Assembly: GCA_035438985.1 (NCBI GenBank)
Contig: DAORJK010000025.1
Span: forward strand, 1-31,753
Direction: 5' to 3'
Length of the DNA stretch: 31,753 nt
Source of the DNA: UBA4408 sp002389785
GTDB lineage: Bacteria; Bacteroidota; Bacteroidia; UBA4408
In this document: in pieces, positions 1-8,336 of the stretch
Numbering within the stretch: position 1 is the stretch's first letter
How the letters are laid out: each line of letters opens with the position of its first letter
Notes under the pieces: generated by a model
Seen by the model: only the letters and a program-made list of their open reading frames with translations
What the model was told of the DNA's origin: nothing
Database searches by the model: none
Made by a program: the position numbers and the translations under genes

Positions 1-41
1 GTGATAGATAAGGAAAATAATAAAATGAGGTTTCGTTTCAA

Positions 42-2462
42 CTAGGCAAGTTTTGTGCTTTGCTTCAAACGATGTACTATGGCCAAAATGGTGCCTATAA
101 TCATCACCAAACAACCCATCCAAAGTATATTGATGCCCGGAAATATAATGGCTTTTAGAATAATAAAATCTTTTGTATTTCCCTTTTTTTCCTGAAGGCT
201 AATGTCGAGTTTACCATTTTCGGTATTGATTTTTGTAAAACTGAATTTAAGTCCCAAGGCAGGAACAGAAGCTTCTTCAGGTATCACATAATTGTTTTTG
301 ATTACAAATAAAGGCATGGCATGATAGGTTTGGCTATTGATATCAATCACGCGTAAATCGGCACCTACAGCAATATCGCTATCGCCCAATTGATGCAAAT
401 TACGATCGATGTCTTTTACCAATCTTTCTAAAATAACTATACCGTTGCTGGCAAATAAGGTATCGCCAATTTTCATGGAAGTAGTTTTCGCTTCTTTATA
501 CCCAACTGTATCTTCGGCATTTTGCTCTAAATCGGCGTAAGTAATGTGTGTGTAAACATCTTTGTGCAAAAAGTGACGTGTATCGGGTTCGGCGATATTT
601 CCCATGCGTGGATTGGTTTGCACCAAAGGATGCAAAGTAAATTCAGGAAGGTAGTTGCCGGAATTGTCCTTACGCATGTAGTCGATTTGGTAATAAATAT
701 TTGGTGCTTCGCTGCGTTTTCCAATATAACTTACATAGTAATCGCCCATCCGCAAGGTGTCGTGTTGACGCAACATGATGTTGTCACTGTTGCTGAAATC
801 CTTACCCAACTTTGAAATATCTACTCCTGAAGTGTTCGACGAAATGGTTTCGCTCATGCTTGTGCTCACTAAAGCGCCCAACAGAATCATTCCAAACCCT
901 ACGTGTGCAAGCGAAGATCCAGCTTTAGAAATTTTTCCCTTTAGCACTCGAACAGCATAATCGATGTTGGCCATAATGGCAAACATGGATGTAAACAATA
1001 AACTATAATGAAATGGTTTATTCATCCCTAAGCCAAATGCGGTAATAACTGTGAGCACCGCAGCGATACTCACTGAAACGCTAATTTTTTTATAAAACTC
1101 GTTCATGTTGGTTTTACGAAACTTAAAAAATTGTCCCACTCCAATTAAAACAGAAACCAAAATAGCGAAAGGTACTTGCCATGAATTGTAATGTTCAACA
1201 GCCTTAAGCGGAGGAGCTATGTTGCTTCCGAATACCTTATTGATAACCGGAATACTGGTTGTTGCAATAATTTGAAAAGAGGAAATCAATAAAACCAAAG
1301 CTCCAATAAACATCCAGAATTCACGCGAAGTTGCTGATTCTTCTTCTACAATGGTGGGAATATTTTTCCAGTTTCTTACCAATAACACAATTGCCCATGC
1401 GAGGAAAAATAGTAAGTAAACCAGCAATTGTCCACTCATTCCTAAATCGGTAAATGCATGCACAGAAGTATCGCCCAAAATACCGCTGCGTGTTAAGAAG
1501 GTGGAATAAAGTATGAGCAAAAAAGTAAGAATTATTAAAATAAAACTGGTAGTCAAAGATTGACCATTGTTTTTATTGATAAGCATAACGTGAGCACCGG
1601 CAACAAAGGTTAACCAGGGGACCAGTGAAGCGTTTTCGACAGGGTCCCAGGCCCAGAAGCCGCCAAAACTAAGCGATTCATAAGCCCAAGCACCACCCAT
1701 TAAAATACCGGTACCCAAAATCATTACTCCAAAAAAGGTCCAAGGTAAGGCGGGTTTCAACCATTCGGTATATTGCTTTTTCCACAATCCTGCCATGGCA
1801 TAAGCAAAAGGAACTAAGGTTGAAGCAAAACCTAAAAACAAAATGGGTGGATGAATGGTCATCCAATAATTTTGCAGCAAAGGATTAAGACCTCTTCCAT
1901 CCAGGTTCTGCAAATAAGTTGGAATCTTTACGAATGGCAAATTCATAAAATCGGGGTGTTCACGCAACAGCACAAAAGGATTTGATCCAAGTCGATAGTC
2001 AAAAACAAAAATCCCTAAAAGCATGCTGGCTAAAAATACTTGTACACTGCTTACTACAGCCATCACGGGTGCTTCCCAGGTTTTTGAAAACTTCAATAAG
2101 ATAAGGCCAAGTATCACATGCCAAAAACTCCACAATAAAAAGCTTCCCTCTTGCCCTTCCCAAAAACAAGATAACATGTAACGCACCGGTAAAGCACGGC
2201 TGCTATGTTGCCAAACATATTGATATTCGAAATAATGATTCAATATCATGTAAAACAAAGTAGCCATGATGCCGACAACAGAAAAAGCGTGCAGTCCAAA
2301 ACTCAAACGTGCAATTTTTCGCCAGGAATTTTCCAGTTCAGCTTCACGAGTAGCTAGGGTGAAGGAAATAAAAGAAAGTAAAGCTGCTACAAAAGATAGA
2401 ACAACAAAAAAGTTTCCAAGCTGACCGGGTACTAAATGCTCGCCTATATAATTAATTTGCAT
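42..2462 (-). CDS. ccmF: Cytochrome c maturation haem lyase subunit CcmF
   Basis: CcmF is the polytopic inner-membrane haem lyase subunit that takes haem from holo-CcmE and joins it to apocytochrome c on the periplasmic side. The 806-residue product has many hydrophobic segments. It carries the CcmF block near residues 191-212 (GLNPLLQNYWMTIHPPILFL) and the tryptophan-rich WWD haem-handling core near 267-277 (GGFWAWDPVEN), with candidate haem-ligand histidines in QHSS (about 86) and GAHVML (about 291). A hydrophilic, probably periplasmic domain of about 200 residues precedes the last membrane segment. It is longer than the roughly 650 residues of the E. coli protein because of this domain. 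It is the last ccm gene of the minus-strand operon, 100 nt after ccmE. ATG start; no clear ribosome binding site. Family assignment is secure. Confidence 0.95.
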   Translation of the reverse strand: MQINYIGEHLVPGQLGNFFVVLSFVAALLSFISFTLATREAELENSWRKIARLSFGLHAFSVVGIMATLFYMILNHYFEYQYVWQHSSRALPVRYMLSCFWEGQEGSFLLWSFWHVILGLILLKFSKTWEAPVMAVVSSVQVFLASMLLGIFVFDYRLGSNPFVLLREHPDFMNLPFVKIPTYLQNLDGRGLNPLLQNYWMTIHPPILFLGFASTLVPFAYAMAGLWKKQYTEWLKPALPWTFFGVMILGTGILMGGAWAYESLSFGGFWAWDPVENASLVPWLTFVAGAHVMLINKNNGQSLTTSFILIILTFLLILYSTFLTRSGILGDTSVHAFTDLGMSGQLLVYLLFFLAWAIVLLVRNWKNIPTIVEEESATSREFWMFIGALVLLISSFQIIATTSIPVINKVFGSNIAPPLKAVEHYNSWQVPFAILVSVLIGVGQFFKFRKTNMNEFYKKISVSVSIAAVLTVITAFGLGMNKPFHYSLLFTSMFAIMANIDYAVRVLKGKISKAGSSLAHVGFGMILLGALVSTSMSETISSNTSGVDISKLGKDFSNSDNIMLRQHDTLRMGDYYVSYIGKRSEAPNIYYQIDYMRKDNSGNYLPEFTLHPLVQTNPRMGNIAEPDTRHFLHKDVYTHITYADLEQNAEDTVGYKEAKTTSMKIGDTLFASNGIVILERLVKDIDRNLHQLGDSDIAVGADLRVIDINSQTYHAMPLFVIKNNYVIPEEASVPALGLKFSFTKINTENGKLDISLQEKKGNTKDFIILKAIIFPGINILWMGCLVMIIGTILAIVHRLKQSTKLA

Positions 2463-2562
2463 GGATGTATGTTAGGAGGAGGTTTGGTTCAAAAAATTGA
2501 TGTTGAAAATTGAAACAGAACAGCTTTGGGTAAAAGAAACACTTGTAAAGTCTTTCAGTAAG

Positions 2563-2955
2563 TTATTTGGCAGTAAGTTCAACTTGTCCGTTGTTGTATT
2601 TAGAAGGGCATTTCATCAATATTTTATCGGCATGAAATACATTTCCGGTTGCTTTACCTGTAATAACAATTTGCTCAGAGCGTTCAAAATCCTGAGGTTT
2701 GGTACCTTTAAACTCGACCTTTAATTCGGTACCGGCATTGTCCTTCATATAAAAACTAAACAAGTTAGCATTCACTTCGGGATTGTATTCCAATGCCTTT
2801 TCTTTATTCAATTTCCCAACTACGTGGTATTCGGTATCGGGATTTTTAGCAGCATCGGCGAAAGTTGAATAAGTACTGGAATCGGCAACGGTACTCATAA
2901 TTGCAGCAATAGCAACAGCGATAACTACTATAAAAACGATGTGTATTTTTTTCAT
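2563..2955 (-). CDS. ccmE: Cytochrome c maturation haem chaperone CcmE (Cys-type)
   Basis: CcmE is a membrane-anchored periplasmic beta-barrel (OB-fold) chaperone that binds haem covalently and hands it to CcmF. The 130-residue product has an N-terminal membrane anchor (about 4-24), then the typical core beginning YHVVGKL and ending at ILMK. The haem-binding site here is C116-P-S-K-Y120. The classical E. coli site is HxxxY, whereas a CxxxY version is known from Desulfovibrio and archaeal CcmE, so this is the cysteine type. It lies 7 nt downstream of the ccmD-like gene, clearly in the same operon, and 100 nt before ccmF. Length is near the family minimum. The C-terminal tail after the tyrosine is short. 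Confidence 0.93.
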   Translation of the reverse strand: MKKIHIVFIVVIAVAIAAIMSTVADSSTYSTFADAAKNPDTEYHVVGKLNKEKALEYNPEVNANLFSFYMKDNAGTELKVEFKGTKPQDFERSEQIVITGKATGNVFHADKILMKCPSKYNNGQVELTAK

Positions 2956-2962
2956 GCAAGAT

Positions 2963-3178
2963 TTATTTTTTCAATTCTTTCTCCATTTTACTAAGCTTGT
3001 TGTCGAGCCGGCTTAAGTAAATAACTATTCCAATAAAGATGATTAACAACACTGTAACCACCACATAAATTTTACCGGAAGAACGCATGACATCAGCCAT
3101 TTCAACGGGCGCAACTTCCTGCGCAAAAGCTGTAGCAGAAATAAGTAAGGAGCTCAAAAACAGAATTAATTTATTCAT
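2963..3178 (-). CDS. ccmD: CcmD-like small membrane protein
   Basis: This 71-residue protein sits between ccmC and ccmE, the usual place of CcmD, the small bitopic protein that stabilises the CcmABC-CcmE release complex. It has an N-terminal hydrophobic segment ending in FAQ (residues 1-20) that could be a cleavable signal peptide, a short linker, one strong membrane segment (about 38-56) and a charged lysine-rich tail. Sequence conservation in CcmD is very low, so the call rests on size, topology and gene order. The duplicated hydrophobic segment is usual for Bacteroidota CcmD-family proteins. It starts 14 nt after the ccmC stop. Confidence 0.8.
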   Translation of the reverse strand: MNKLILFLSSLLISATAFAQEVAPVEMADVMRSSGKIYVVVTVLLIIFIGIVIYLSRLDNKLSKMEKELKK

Positions 3179-3192
3179 AAAAATGCTACTAA

Positions 3193-3864
3193 TTAGTGTT
3201 TAGAATCGTTGTGTAATTTTATATTTTTTATTCGCACGCCCAGGTTCATCATCCAAACACCTAATAAAGTCCAGCCAATGATGGCCGGATAAAAAACTAA
3301 GCGCATGTTGCTATCTAAATCGTATTTACCAAAACCAGGATTACCGCCATTTCCGGGATGCAATGAATCGGTCATACGAGGTAAAATCAACAAAAAAACA
3401 ATCAATAATACATAAGCAAAAATGTTGTAAATGGCCGAAACTTTTGCGCGCTTGTGCTCTTCTTCGAGCGAATTACGCAGAATAACATAGGCTAAATAAA
3501 ACAACAAGGTAATGGCTGCACCATTGAGTTTTGCATCGTTTACCCACCAATCTCCCCAAGTAAAATTTGCCCAAACCGAACCGGTGCTAATTCCTAAAAT
3601 GCCGAACAAAATTCCAACATTGGCAGCTTCAGAAGCAATGATATCGTGATGCAGATTAAATCCCGACAAGTATTTAATACTATATATAAGCGAGACCAAT
3701 AAAATGATTATCATACCAAACCACATGGTTACATGAAAATATAAATTACGTATGCTTTCATGCAATATATCCAAATGAGGAACTTTCATTAAAAATCCGG
3801 CAACAATGGCATAAATTACACAAGCTACAGCCAGTAATTTCCACCAATTTCTTTTAAAACTCAT
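3193..3864 (-). CDS. ccmC: Cytochrome c biogenesis haem handling protein CcmC/CcsA family
   Basis: CcmC presents haem to CcmE in the inner membrane. The 223-residue product has about six membrane segments and the tryptophan-rich loop TWGDWWVNDAKL near residues 102-113. Flanking histidines are at about 44 (YFHV) and 169 (SLHPGNGG), the expected axial ligands. In the WWD loop the residue just before the conserved Asp110 is Asn109, where E. coli has Trp. The C-terminal part FYPAIIGWTLLGVW is typical. Gene order ccmB-ccmC-ccmD-ccmE supports the assignment. It lies 54 nt downstream of ccmB; the gap contains a 12-bp palindrome at 3888-3899 but no clear promoter. Confidence 0.92.
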   Translation of the reverse strand: MSFKRNWWKLLAVACVIYAIVAGFLMKVPHLDILHESIRNLYFHVTMWFGMIIILLVSLIYSIKYLSGFNLHHDIIASEAANVGILFGILGISTGSVWANFTWGDWWVNDAKLNGAAITLLFYLAYVILRNSLEEEHKRAKVSAIYNIFAYVLLIVFLLILPRMTDSLHPGNGGNPGFGKYDLDSNMRLVFYPAIIGWTLLGVWMMNLGVRIKNIKLHNDSKH

Positions 3865-3918
3865 TGCGCAATTATTCTAATTTTAATCTAAAATTTTAGA
3901 CTTCTTTTACTTTTCAAA

Positions 3919-4584
3919 TTAATCCCGCCAAAGGTAGGGAAATAATACAAAACTGAGTAGGATTACCATCAGGTTAATTAACAAAACTACTCCGAAATAA
4001 GGCATGCTTAAACTTCGGTCGAGACCATCCACCGCATTTTTTGAAACTTTTATTAGTGATAACAACAATGGTATTAGCATGGGAAAACTAAGAATCGCCA
4101 TTAAACTAAAATTGCTGTTGGTTTTAGAAGCAATCGCCGATACCATGCTTAAAACACTCGCAAAACCAATGCTTCCCAAAACTAAGGTTAGTATAAAAAA
4201 AGGAATATCGTCGACTAGGTTTTTAATAAATAGCGAATACACTAAAAAACACACCAAGCTCAACAGCAGCATTAACAATGAATTATAGAGTATTTTCGAA
4301 ACAATGACTGCTTGCGGACTTACCAAGGTATAAAAATAGAGTTGTCGGCCTTTGCTTTCCTGAATAAAGCTTTTGGCAACCGCATTGATACTTCCAAACA
4401 ATAAAATGATCCAAAAAAGCGCGTTCCAAGTAGGTTTGTCGATGATGTTGCGAAATGACAAATAACACACAAATACAGTTGAAACCACGTAGAGTAATAT
4501 TCCTCCCAGTGCATACTTTTGCCGAAGTTCTTGCTTCAATTCTTTGGCAATAAGGTGTTTTATTTCGCTTGCGAGTTTGGTCAT
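3919..4584 (-). CDS. ccmB: Haem exporter membrane subunit CcmB
   Basis: CcmB is the permease subunit of the CcmAB ABC transporter, which powers release of holo-CcmE from CcmC. The 221-residue product has six hydrophobic segments. It has the family N-terminus (KELKQELRQKYALGGILLY) and the characteristic block ESKGRQLYFYTLVSPQAVI, where CcmB proteins place their ABC-coupling region. Length matches the family (about 220). It is 25 nt downstream of the metallo-beta-lactamase gene. The ATPase gene ccmA, often next to ccmB, is not in this window and must be elsewhere if the system is complete. Confidence 0.92.
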   Translation of the reverse strand: MTKLASEIKHLIAKELKQELRQKYALGGILLYVVSTVFVCYLSFRNIIDKPTWNALFWIILLFGSINAVAKSFIQESKGRQLYFYTLVSPQAVIVSKILYNSLLMLLLSLVCFLVYSLFIKNLVDDIPFFILTLVLGSIGFASVLSMVSAIASKTNSNFSLMAILSFPMLIPLLLSLIKVSKNAVDGLDRSLSMPYFGVVLLINLMVILLSFVLFPYLWRD

Positions 4585-4609
4585 TTAATCTTTGCTACTT
4601 CTTTGCCGT

Positions 4610-6013
4610 TTAATCAAGTATTGCGATATGTCCACGTTCGGGTATAGTTATTTTTTGATACCCTTCTGCCAGCAATTTTTCGCGGTAATTTACTTGAGTT
4701 TCGTATTCGCCGTGTACTAAAAAAATTTCTTTTACTTGATCTTTATTTTGGCAAGACAAATAGTCAATCATCTCTTGATAATCGCCGTGAGCGGAATAGG
4801 AATCCATAATTTCGACCTCGGCATTGAGTGCATATTCTTCCCCATAAATGCGCACAAAAGGATCCTTATTTCGAATGCGCGCACCCAATGAATTTGGTTC
4901 ACAATACCCAACAACCAATACTGTATTACGCGGATTGCTTATAGTATTTGCCAGGTGATGCTTGATACGACCGGCTTCCATCATACCCGAAGCAGAAATA
5001 ATAATGCAAGGCTCGTCAAGGTCGTTGAGACTTTTACTAACAGCCACATCCTGTATATAAATCAATCGGTTAAAACCAAAGGGATCGGCATCGGTTTTTA
5101 TATACTCGAGTAACTCTTCGTTATAACATTCGGTATGTTTGCGCATTATGTCGGTAGCGCTTACTGAGAGCGGGCTGTCGACATATACGTTAATTTTAGG
5201 CAGCAAGCCCTTATTTTCCATTTTATCGAGCGCAAACACAAGCTCCTGCGTACGTCCCAGGCTAAATGCAGGAATAATGAGTTTACCCTTTTTCTTCACA
5301 CAGGTATTCCGAACAATCGCCAAAAGCTTTTCTTCGGTATTTTTAATATCATCATGCAAGCGGTCGCCGTAGGTTGATTCGGTAATGATGTAATCGGCTT
5401 GTGGAAAGGCTTGCGGTTGTTTAAGCAGTTGTCCGTTTTCTCGTCCTATATCGCCCGTAAAGCAAAAACGGGTTAACTTATTGTTTTCGGTAATTTTTAG
5501 GTTCACACATCCGCTACCTAGAATGTGGCCTATAAAAGTAAAAGTTAGTTCAACGCCATCGCACACGGTGTATGGTTTGTTAAAGTCTACACCCTGCATC
5601 AACAATATGGTATCAATAACATCTGTTGAATCGTAAAGTGGTTTCAAAGGTTTTTCACCTTTTCGTAAACGGCGTTTATTAATAAACCTCAAATCATTTT
5701 CCTGTATATGTGCAGTATCGGCCAACATTATTTTACACAAGTCGCGAGTAGCCTGGGTGCAAATAATTTTACCTTTAAAACCATTCTTCACCCAATAAGG
5801 TATTAAGCCTGAATGATCGATGTGAGCATGCGATAGAATAAGGTAATCGATATCCCAAGGATTAAAATCAAAATCACGGTTTAGTGCTTCGCCATCGGCA
5901 CCGAGGCCTTGATACATGCCGCAATCGAGTAATATTTTAGTACCATTATCGAGCACTAAAAGATGTTTACTACCGGTAACCGTGCGGGTTGCACCGCTAA
6001 AATGAATTTGCAT
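4610..6013 (-). CDS. MBL-fold beta-CASP RNA metallohydrolase
   Basis: The 467-residue protein has the metallo-beta-lactamase metal-binding motif HAHIDH at residues 62-67, then further metal-ligand regions (GHILGSGCVNL, FTGDIGREN). The beta-CASP insert begins at ESTYGDR, followed by SAHGDY and VHGEYETQ near the C-terminus. This is the architecture of the bacterial CPSF-73/Ysh1-like group, zinc-dependent RNA exo- or endonucleases acting in the cytoplasm. It lacks the extra domain of RNase J. It is the first gene of the run leading into ccmB, which suggests co-transcription without implying a shared function. A perfect Bacteroidota -7 box lies just upstream. RNase activity is expected from family membership; the in vivo substrate is unknown. 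Confidence 0.9.
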   Translation of the reverse strand: MQIHFSGATRTVTGSKHLLVLDNGTKILLDCGMYQGLGADGEALNRDFDFNPWDIDYLILSHAHIDHSGLIPYWVKNGFKGKIICTQATRDLCKIMLADTAHIQENDLRFINKRRLRKGEKPLKPLYDSTDVIDTILLMQGVDFNKPYTVCDGVELTFTFIGHILGSGCVNLKITENNKLTRFCFTGDIGRENGQLLKQPQAFPQADYIITESTYGDRLHDDIKNTEEKLLAIVRNTCVKKKGKLIIPAFSLGRTQELVFALDKMENKGLLPKINVYVDSPLSVSATDIMRKHTECYNEELLEYIKTDADPFGFNRLIYIQDVAVSKSLNDLDEPCIIISASGMMEAGRIKHHLANTISNPRNTVLVVGYCEPNSLGARIRNKDPFVRIYGEEYALNAEVEIMDSYSAHGDYQEMIDYLSCQNKDQVKEIFLVHGEYETQVNYREKLLAEGYQKITIPERGHIAILD

Positions 6014-6032
6014 AGAGCTAGAAATTACGCCT

Positions 6033-6040
6033 CAAAAATA
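6033..6040 (-). promoter_or_regulatory. Candidate promoter -7 box for the MBL-ccm operon
   Basis: On the minus strand this reads TATTTTTG, a perfect match to the Bacteroidota -7 element TAnnTTTG, about 20 nt upstream of the ATG at 6011-6013. No clear TTG -33 element is found at 18-20 nt spacing, so the call rests on the -7 box and its position before the first gene of the operon. Confidence 0.45.
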
Positions 6041-6101
6041 ACCTATTGTTTGAATACCTGCATGCTTTTTATTGCTGAACGGGTGAATTAATCAATTGTA
6101 C

Positions 6102-6109
6102 TATATTTG
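6102..6109 (+). promoter_or_regulatory. Candidate promoter -7 box for the gpx-bshB1-rsmE operon
   Basis: TATATTTG matches TAnnTTTG perfectly. It lies 63 nt before the ATG at 6173, in the 159-nt divergent region between the MBL and peroxidase genes. The nearest upstream TTG (6072-6074) is 27 nt away, longer than the usual 17-23 nt, so the -33 element is weak or absent. Confidence 0.4.
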
Positions 6110-6172
6110 AAGCGTGTAAATTACCAAGTTAATTTCACCTTCAATAGTTAAACTTAAACAACTAAATATAAA

Positions 6173-6712
6173 ATGCGCAAAATTATAACCTTCTTACTTG
6201 CAATAGCCGGCTTTACCAGTGTTGAGGCTCAAATACAAAATTTGTATTCCTTTAAAGTGAAAGATATTGATGGGAAAGAATTTGATTTTTCGACCTTGAA
6301 GGGAAAAAAAGTTTTAATTGTTAATACCGCTTCACGATGTGGAAATACTCCTCAATATAAGGCGTTGGAAGAATTGTATAAAAAATTTGGGAGCGAAAAA
6401 TTTGTCATCGTTGGTTTTCCGGCAAATAATTTTGGCCGCCAAGAACCTGGGAATAGCGAAGAAATAAAGGAATTTTGCACCAAAAATTACGGTGTAACAT
6501 TTCCGATGATGGAAAAAATTTCGGTTAAGGGAAGTGACATAGCTCCTATTTACAAATGGCTAACATCTAAAGAGTTAAACGGAAAAGATGATTATACCGT
6601 AGGGTGGAATTTCAGCAAATTTTTAATTGATGAAAATGGCAATGTTGTCGGACATGTTTCGCCTTCTACCAAGCCCGATTGTGAAGAAATACTCAGCTGG
6701 CTTTCAAAATAA
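6173..6712 (+). CDS. Secreted glutathione peroxidase family protein (thioredoxin-type)
   Basis: This is a thiol peroxidase of the glutathione peroxidase family, reducing H2O2 or lipid hydroperoxides. The 179-residue product starts with a signal peptide ending near VEAQ (residue 20), so the enzyme probably works in the periplasm. It has the peroxidatic motif NTASRCGNTPQY with Cys56 in place of selenocysteine. Q90 in FGRQEPG and W145-N146 in GWNFSKF complete the catalytic tetrad. Cys102 (EFCTKNYG) sits where thioredoxin-dependent members have the resolving cysteine, so thioredoxin or another dithiol reductant is more likely than glutathione. A further Cys170 lies near the C-terminus. bshB1 follows 46 nt downstream on the same strand. 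Confidence 0.92.
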   Translation: MRKIITFLLAIAGFTSVEAQIQNLYSFKVKDIDGKEFDFSTLKGKKVLIVNTASRCGNTPQYKALEELYKKFGSEKFVIVGFPANNFGRQEPGNSEEIKEFCTKNYGVTFPMMEKISVKGSDIAPIYKWLTSKELNGKDDYTVGWNFSKFLIDENGNVVGHVSPSTKPDCEEILSWLSK

Positions 6713-6758
6713 TCAATTGTGATTCATTTATTTTCCTGCATTTGAAAAAAAACACAGC

Positions 6759-7475
6759 ATGAAACTTAGCATTTTAGCATTTGCGGCGCATCCCGACGAT
6801 GTAGAACTTTCGTGTTCGGGCACATTAGCAAAGCATATTTCGATGGGCGATAAAGTAGGTATAATTGACCTTACCCAAGGAGAATTGGGAACTCGCGGAT
6901 CGGCTGAATTAAGAGCATTAGAAGCTGAAAAAGCAAGTAAGATTTTAGGAATACATTGTCGCGAAAATTTAGGAATGCCGGACGGTTTTTTTCAAAATAC
7001 TCCTGAAAATCAGTTAGCCATTATTCAAAGAATTCGATATTACCGTCCCGATCTGGTGTTGTGTAATGCCATTCGCGATCGGCATCCCGATCATGGCAAA
7101 GGTTCACAGTTAGTTTCGGAGGCTTGCTTTTATTCGGGATTAAGCAAAATAGAAAGCTCATGGAATGGTGAAAAACAAACCGCTTGGCGCCCTAAAGCGG
7201 TGTATCACTATATACAAGACCGTTATATACATCCTGATTTTATTGTTGACATCAGTGCTTTTATTGATAAAAAAATGGATTCTATTTTGGCGTATAGTTC
7301 ACAGTTTTATGATCCGAATTCGGCTGAACCGAAAACTCCTATTTCGTCCTTGCAATTTATTGAAGGCATAAAGAATCGTGCGATGGAATGTGGTCGAATT
7401 ATCGGTGTTGAATACGGAGAAGCATTTACATGTGAGCGCATTGCCGGTGTTGAGAATTTACATTCGTTACGTTAA
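6759..7475 (+). CDS. bshB1: Bacillithiol biosynthesis deacetylase BshB1
   Basis: BshB1 is a zinc-dependent LmbE/PIG-L family deacetylase that removes the acetyl group from GlcNAc-malate in the second step of bacillithiol synthesis. The 238-residue product has the family metal motif AHPDDVE near residues 9-15 and the signature LTQGELGTRGS near 38-48. The second metal and active-site block is RDRHPDHGKGS near 107-117. The TRGS signature and LGMPDGFF separate BshB1 from general PIG-L proteins. Length is normal. Bacteroidota are known bacillithiol producers; bshA and bshC are not in the window. It lies between a thiol peroxidase and rsmE, probably in one operon; the gap to rsmE is 17 nt. Confidence 0.93.
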   Translation: MKLSILAFAAHPDDVELSCSGTLAKHISMGDKVGIIDLTQGELGTRGSAELRALEAEKASKILGIHCRENLGMPDGFFQNTPENQLAIIQRIRYYRPDLVLCNAIRDRHPDHGKGSQLVSEACFYSGLSKIESSWNGEKQTAWRPKAVYHYIQDRYIHPDFIVDISAFIDKKMDSILAYSSQFYDPNSAEPKTPISSLQFIEGIKNRAMECGRIIGVEYGEAFTCERIAGVENLHSLR

Positions 7476-7492
7476 TTTCGATCGTTTTTTAC

Positions 7493-8200
7493 ATGCATGT
7501 TTTTTATGTAGCGCAACCCCTAGAAGGCTCCCTCACACTAAGTGAAGAAGAGTCGAAGCATTGCGTACAAGTACTGCGTTTAGGCGTTGGTGACGAGTTA
7601 CAAGTAATAAATGGAAAGGGCAGCATTGCACTTGCTCAAATTACTTCTGCACATCCAAAACGTTGCGAAATATCGATACTTAGCACAAGCCATAAGAAAG
7701 AAGCAGATTTTTCAATACATCTTGCTTGTGCCCCCACGAAAAATATTGACCGTTATGAATGGATGCTTGAAAAAAGCACTGAAATTGGAATAGAAAAAAT
7801 TACTCCAATAATTTGTGAGCATTCCGAAAGAAATATTATAAAGCTTGAGCGCTTGCAAAAAGTAGTGGTTTCGGCGATGAAACAAAGTTTAGATGCCTAT
7901 TTACCTATCTTAGAGGAAGCAGTTAGTTTTGATACTTTTATAAAGTCGTCAGCGAATTTTAACGGGCAAAAATTTATTGCGCATTGTTATCCAATTGATA
8001 AAAATTCCTTAAAGCAAAGTTATACCAAAGGAAAAAATGCACTTTTGTTAATTGGTCCGGAAGGTGACTTTAGTAAAGTTGAAATTGAACTTGCAATCGC
8101 CCATGGCTTTATTCCGGTGAGTTTATCTGAAAAGCGTTTGCGTACTGAAACAGCAGGAGTTGTTGGAGTGCATACAATTCGTCTAATCAATGAAGCTTAG
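7493..8200 (+). CDS. rsmE: 16S rRNA (uracil-1498-N3)-methyltransferase RsmE
   Basis: RsmE uses SAM to methylate N3 of U1498 in 16S rRNA of the assembled 30S subunit. The 235-residue product has the N-terminal PUA-like domain (about 1-70) and the C-terminal SPOUT trefoil-knot domain. Diagnostic motifs are EKSTEIGIEKITPI (near 96-110), LLIGPEGDFSKVE (near 184-196) and the knot segment LSEKRLRTETAGV. Length matches the family. ATG start, 17 nt after bshB1. It is the last gene of the unit; a small hairpin follows within 20 nt. Confidence 0.95.
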   Translation: MHVFYVAQPLEGSLTLSEEESKHCVQVLRLGVGDELQVINGKGSIALAQITSAHPKRCEISILSTSHKKEADFSIHLACAPTKNIDRYEWMLEKSTEIGIEKITPIICEHSERNIIKLERLQKVVVSAMKQSLDAYLPILEEAVSFDTFIKSSANFNGQKFIAHCYPIDKNSLKQSYTKGKNALLLIGPEGDFSKVEIELAIAHGFIPVSLSEKRLRTETAGVVGVHTIRLINEA

Positions 8201-8217
8201 CATTAAGCGTGTACACA

Positions 8218-8232
8218 TTTAGCCTTGCTAAA
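8218..8232 (+). terminator. Possible weak terminator hairpin after rsmE
   Basis: TTTAGC-CTT-GCTAAA forms a perfect 6-bp stem with a 3-nt loop, 17 nt after the rsmE stop, in the convergent region between rsmE and the DUF218 gene. There is no T-run after it, so it may be only a weak terminator or chance. Confidence 0.25.
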
Positions 8233-8336
8233 CTAAATTACTTTGCGCTAAACTCTATTTCATCTGCGCCCCCTCCTATTCTTCTTGATTTAGAACGGTG
8301 GTAAATTTTGAACCTTTCACCTTGTTGCAGCAATTG

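Noticed and set aside
2497..2724. A plus-strand reading frame spanning the ccmE-ccmF gap
   Set aside because: It runs mostly antisense to ccmE and has no family features; ccmE explains the sequence.
3888..3899. Perfect 12-bp palindrome between ccmB and ccmC
   Set aside because: All A/T except the ends, within an operon gap; no evidence for a binding site.
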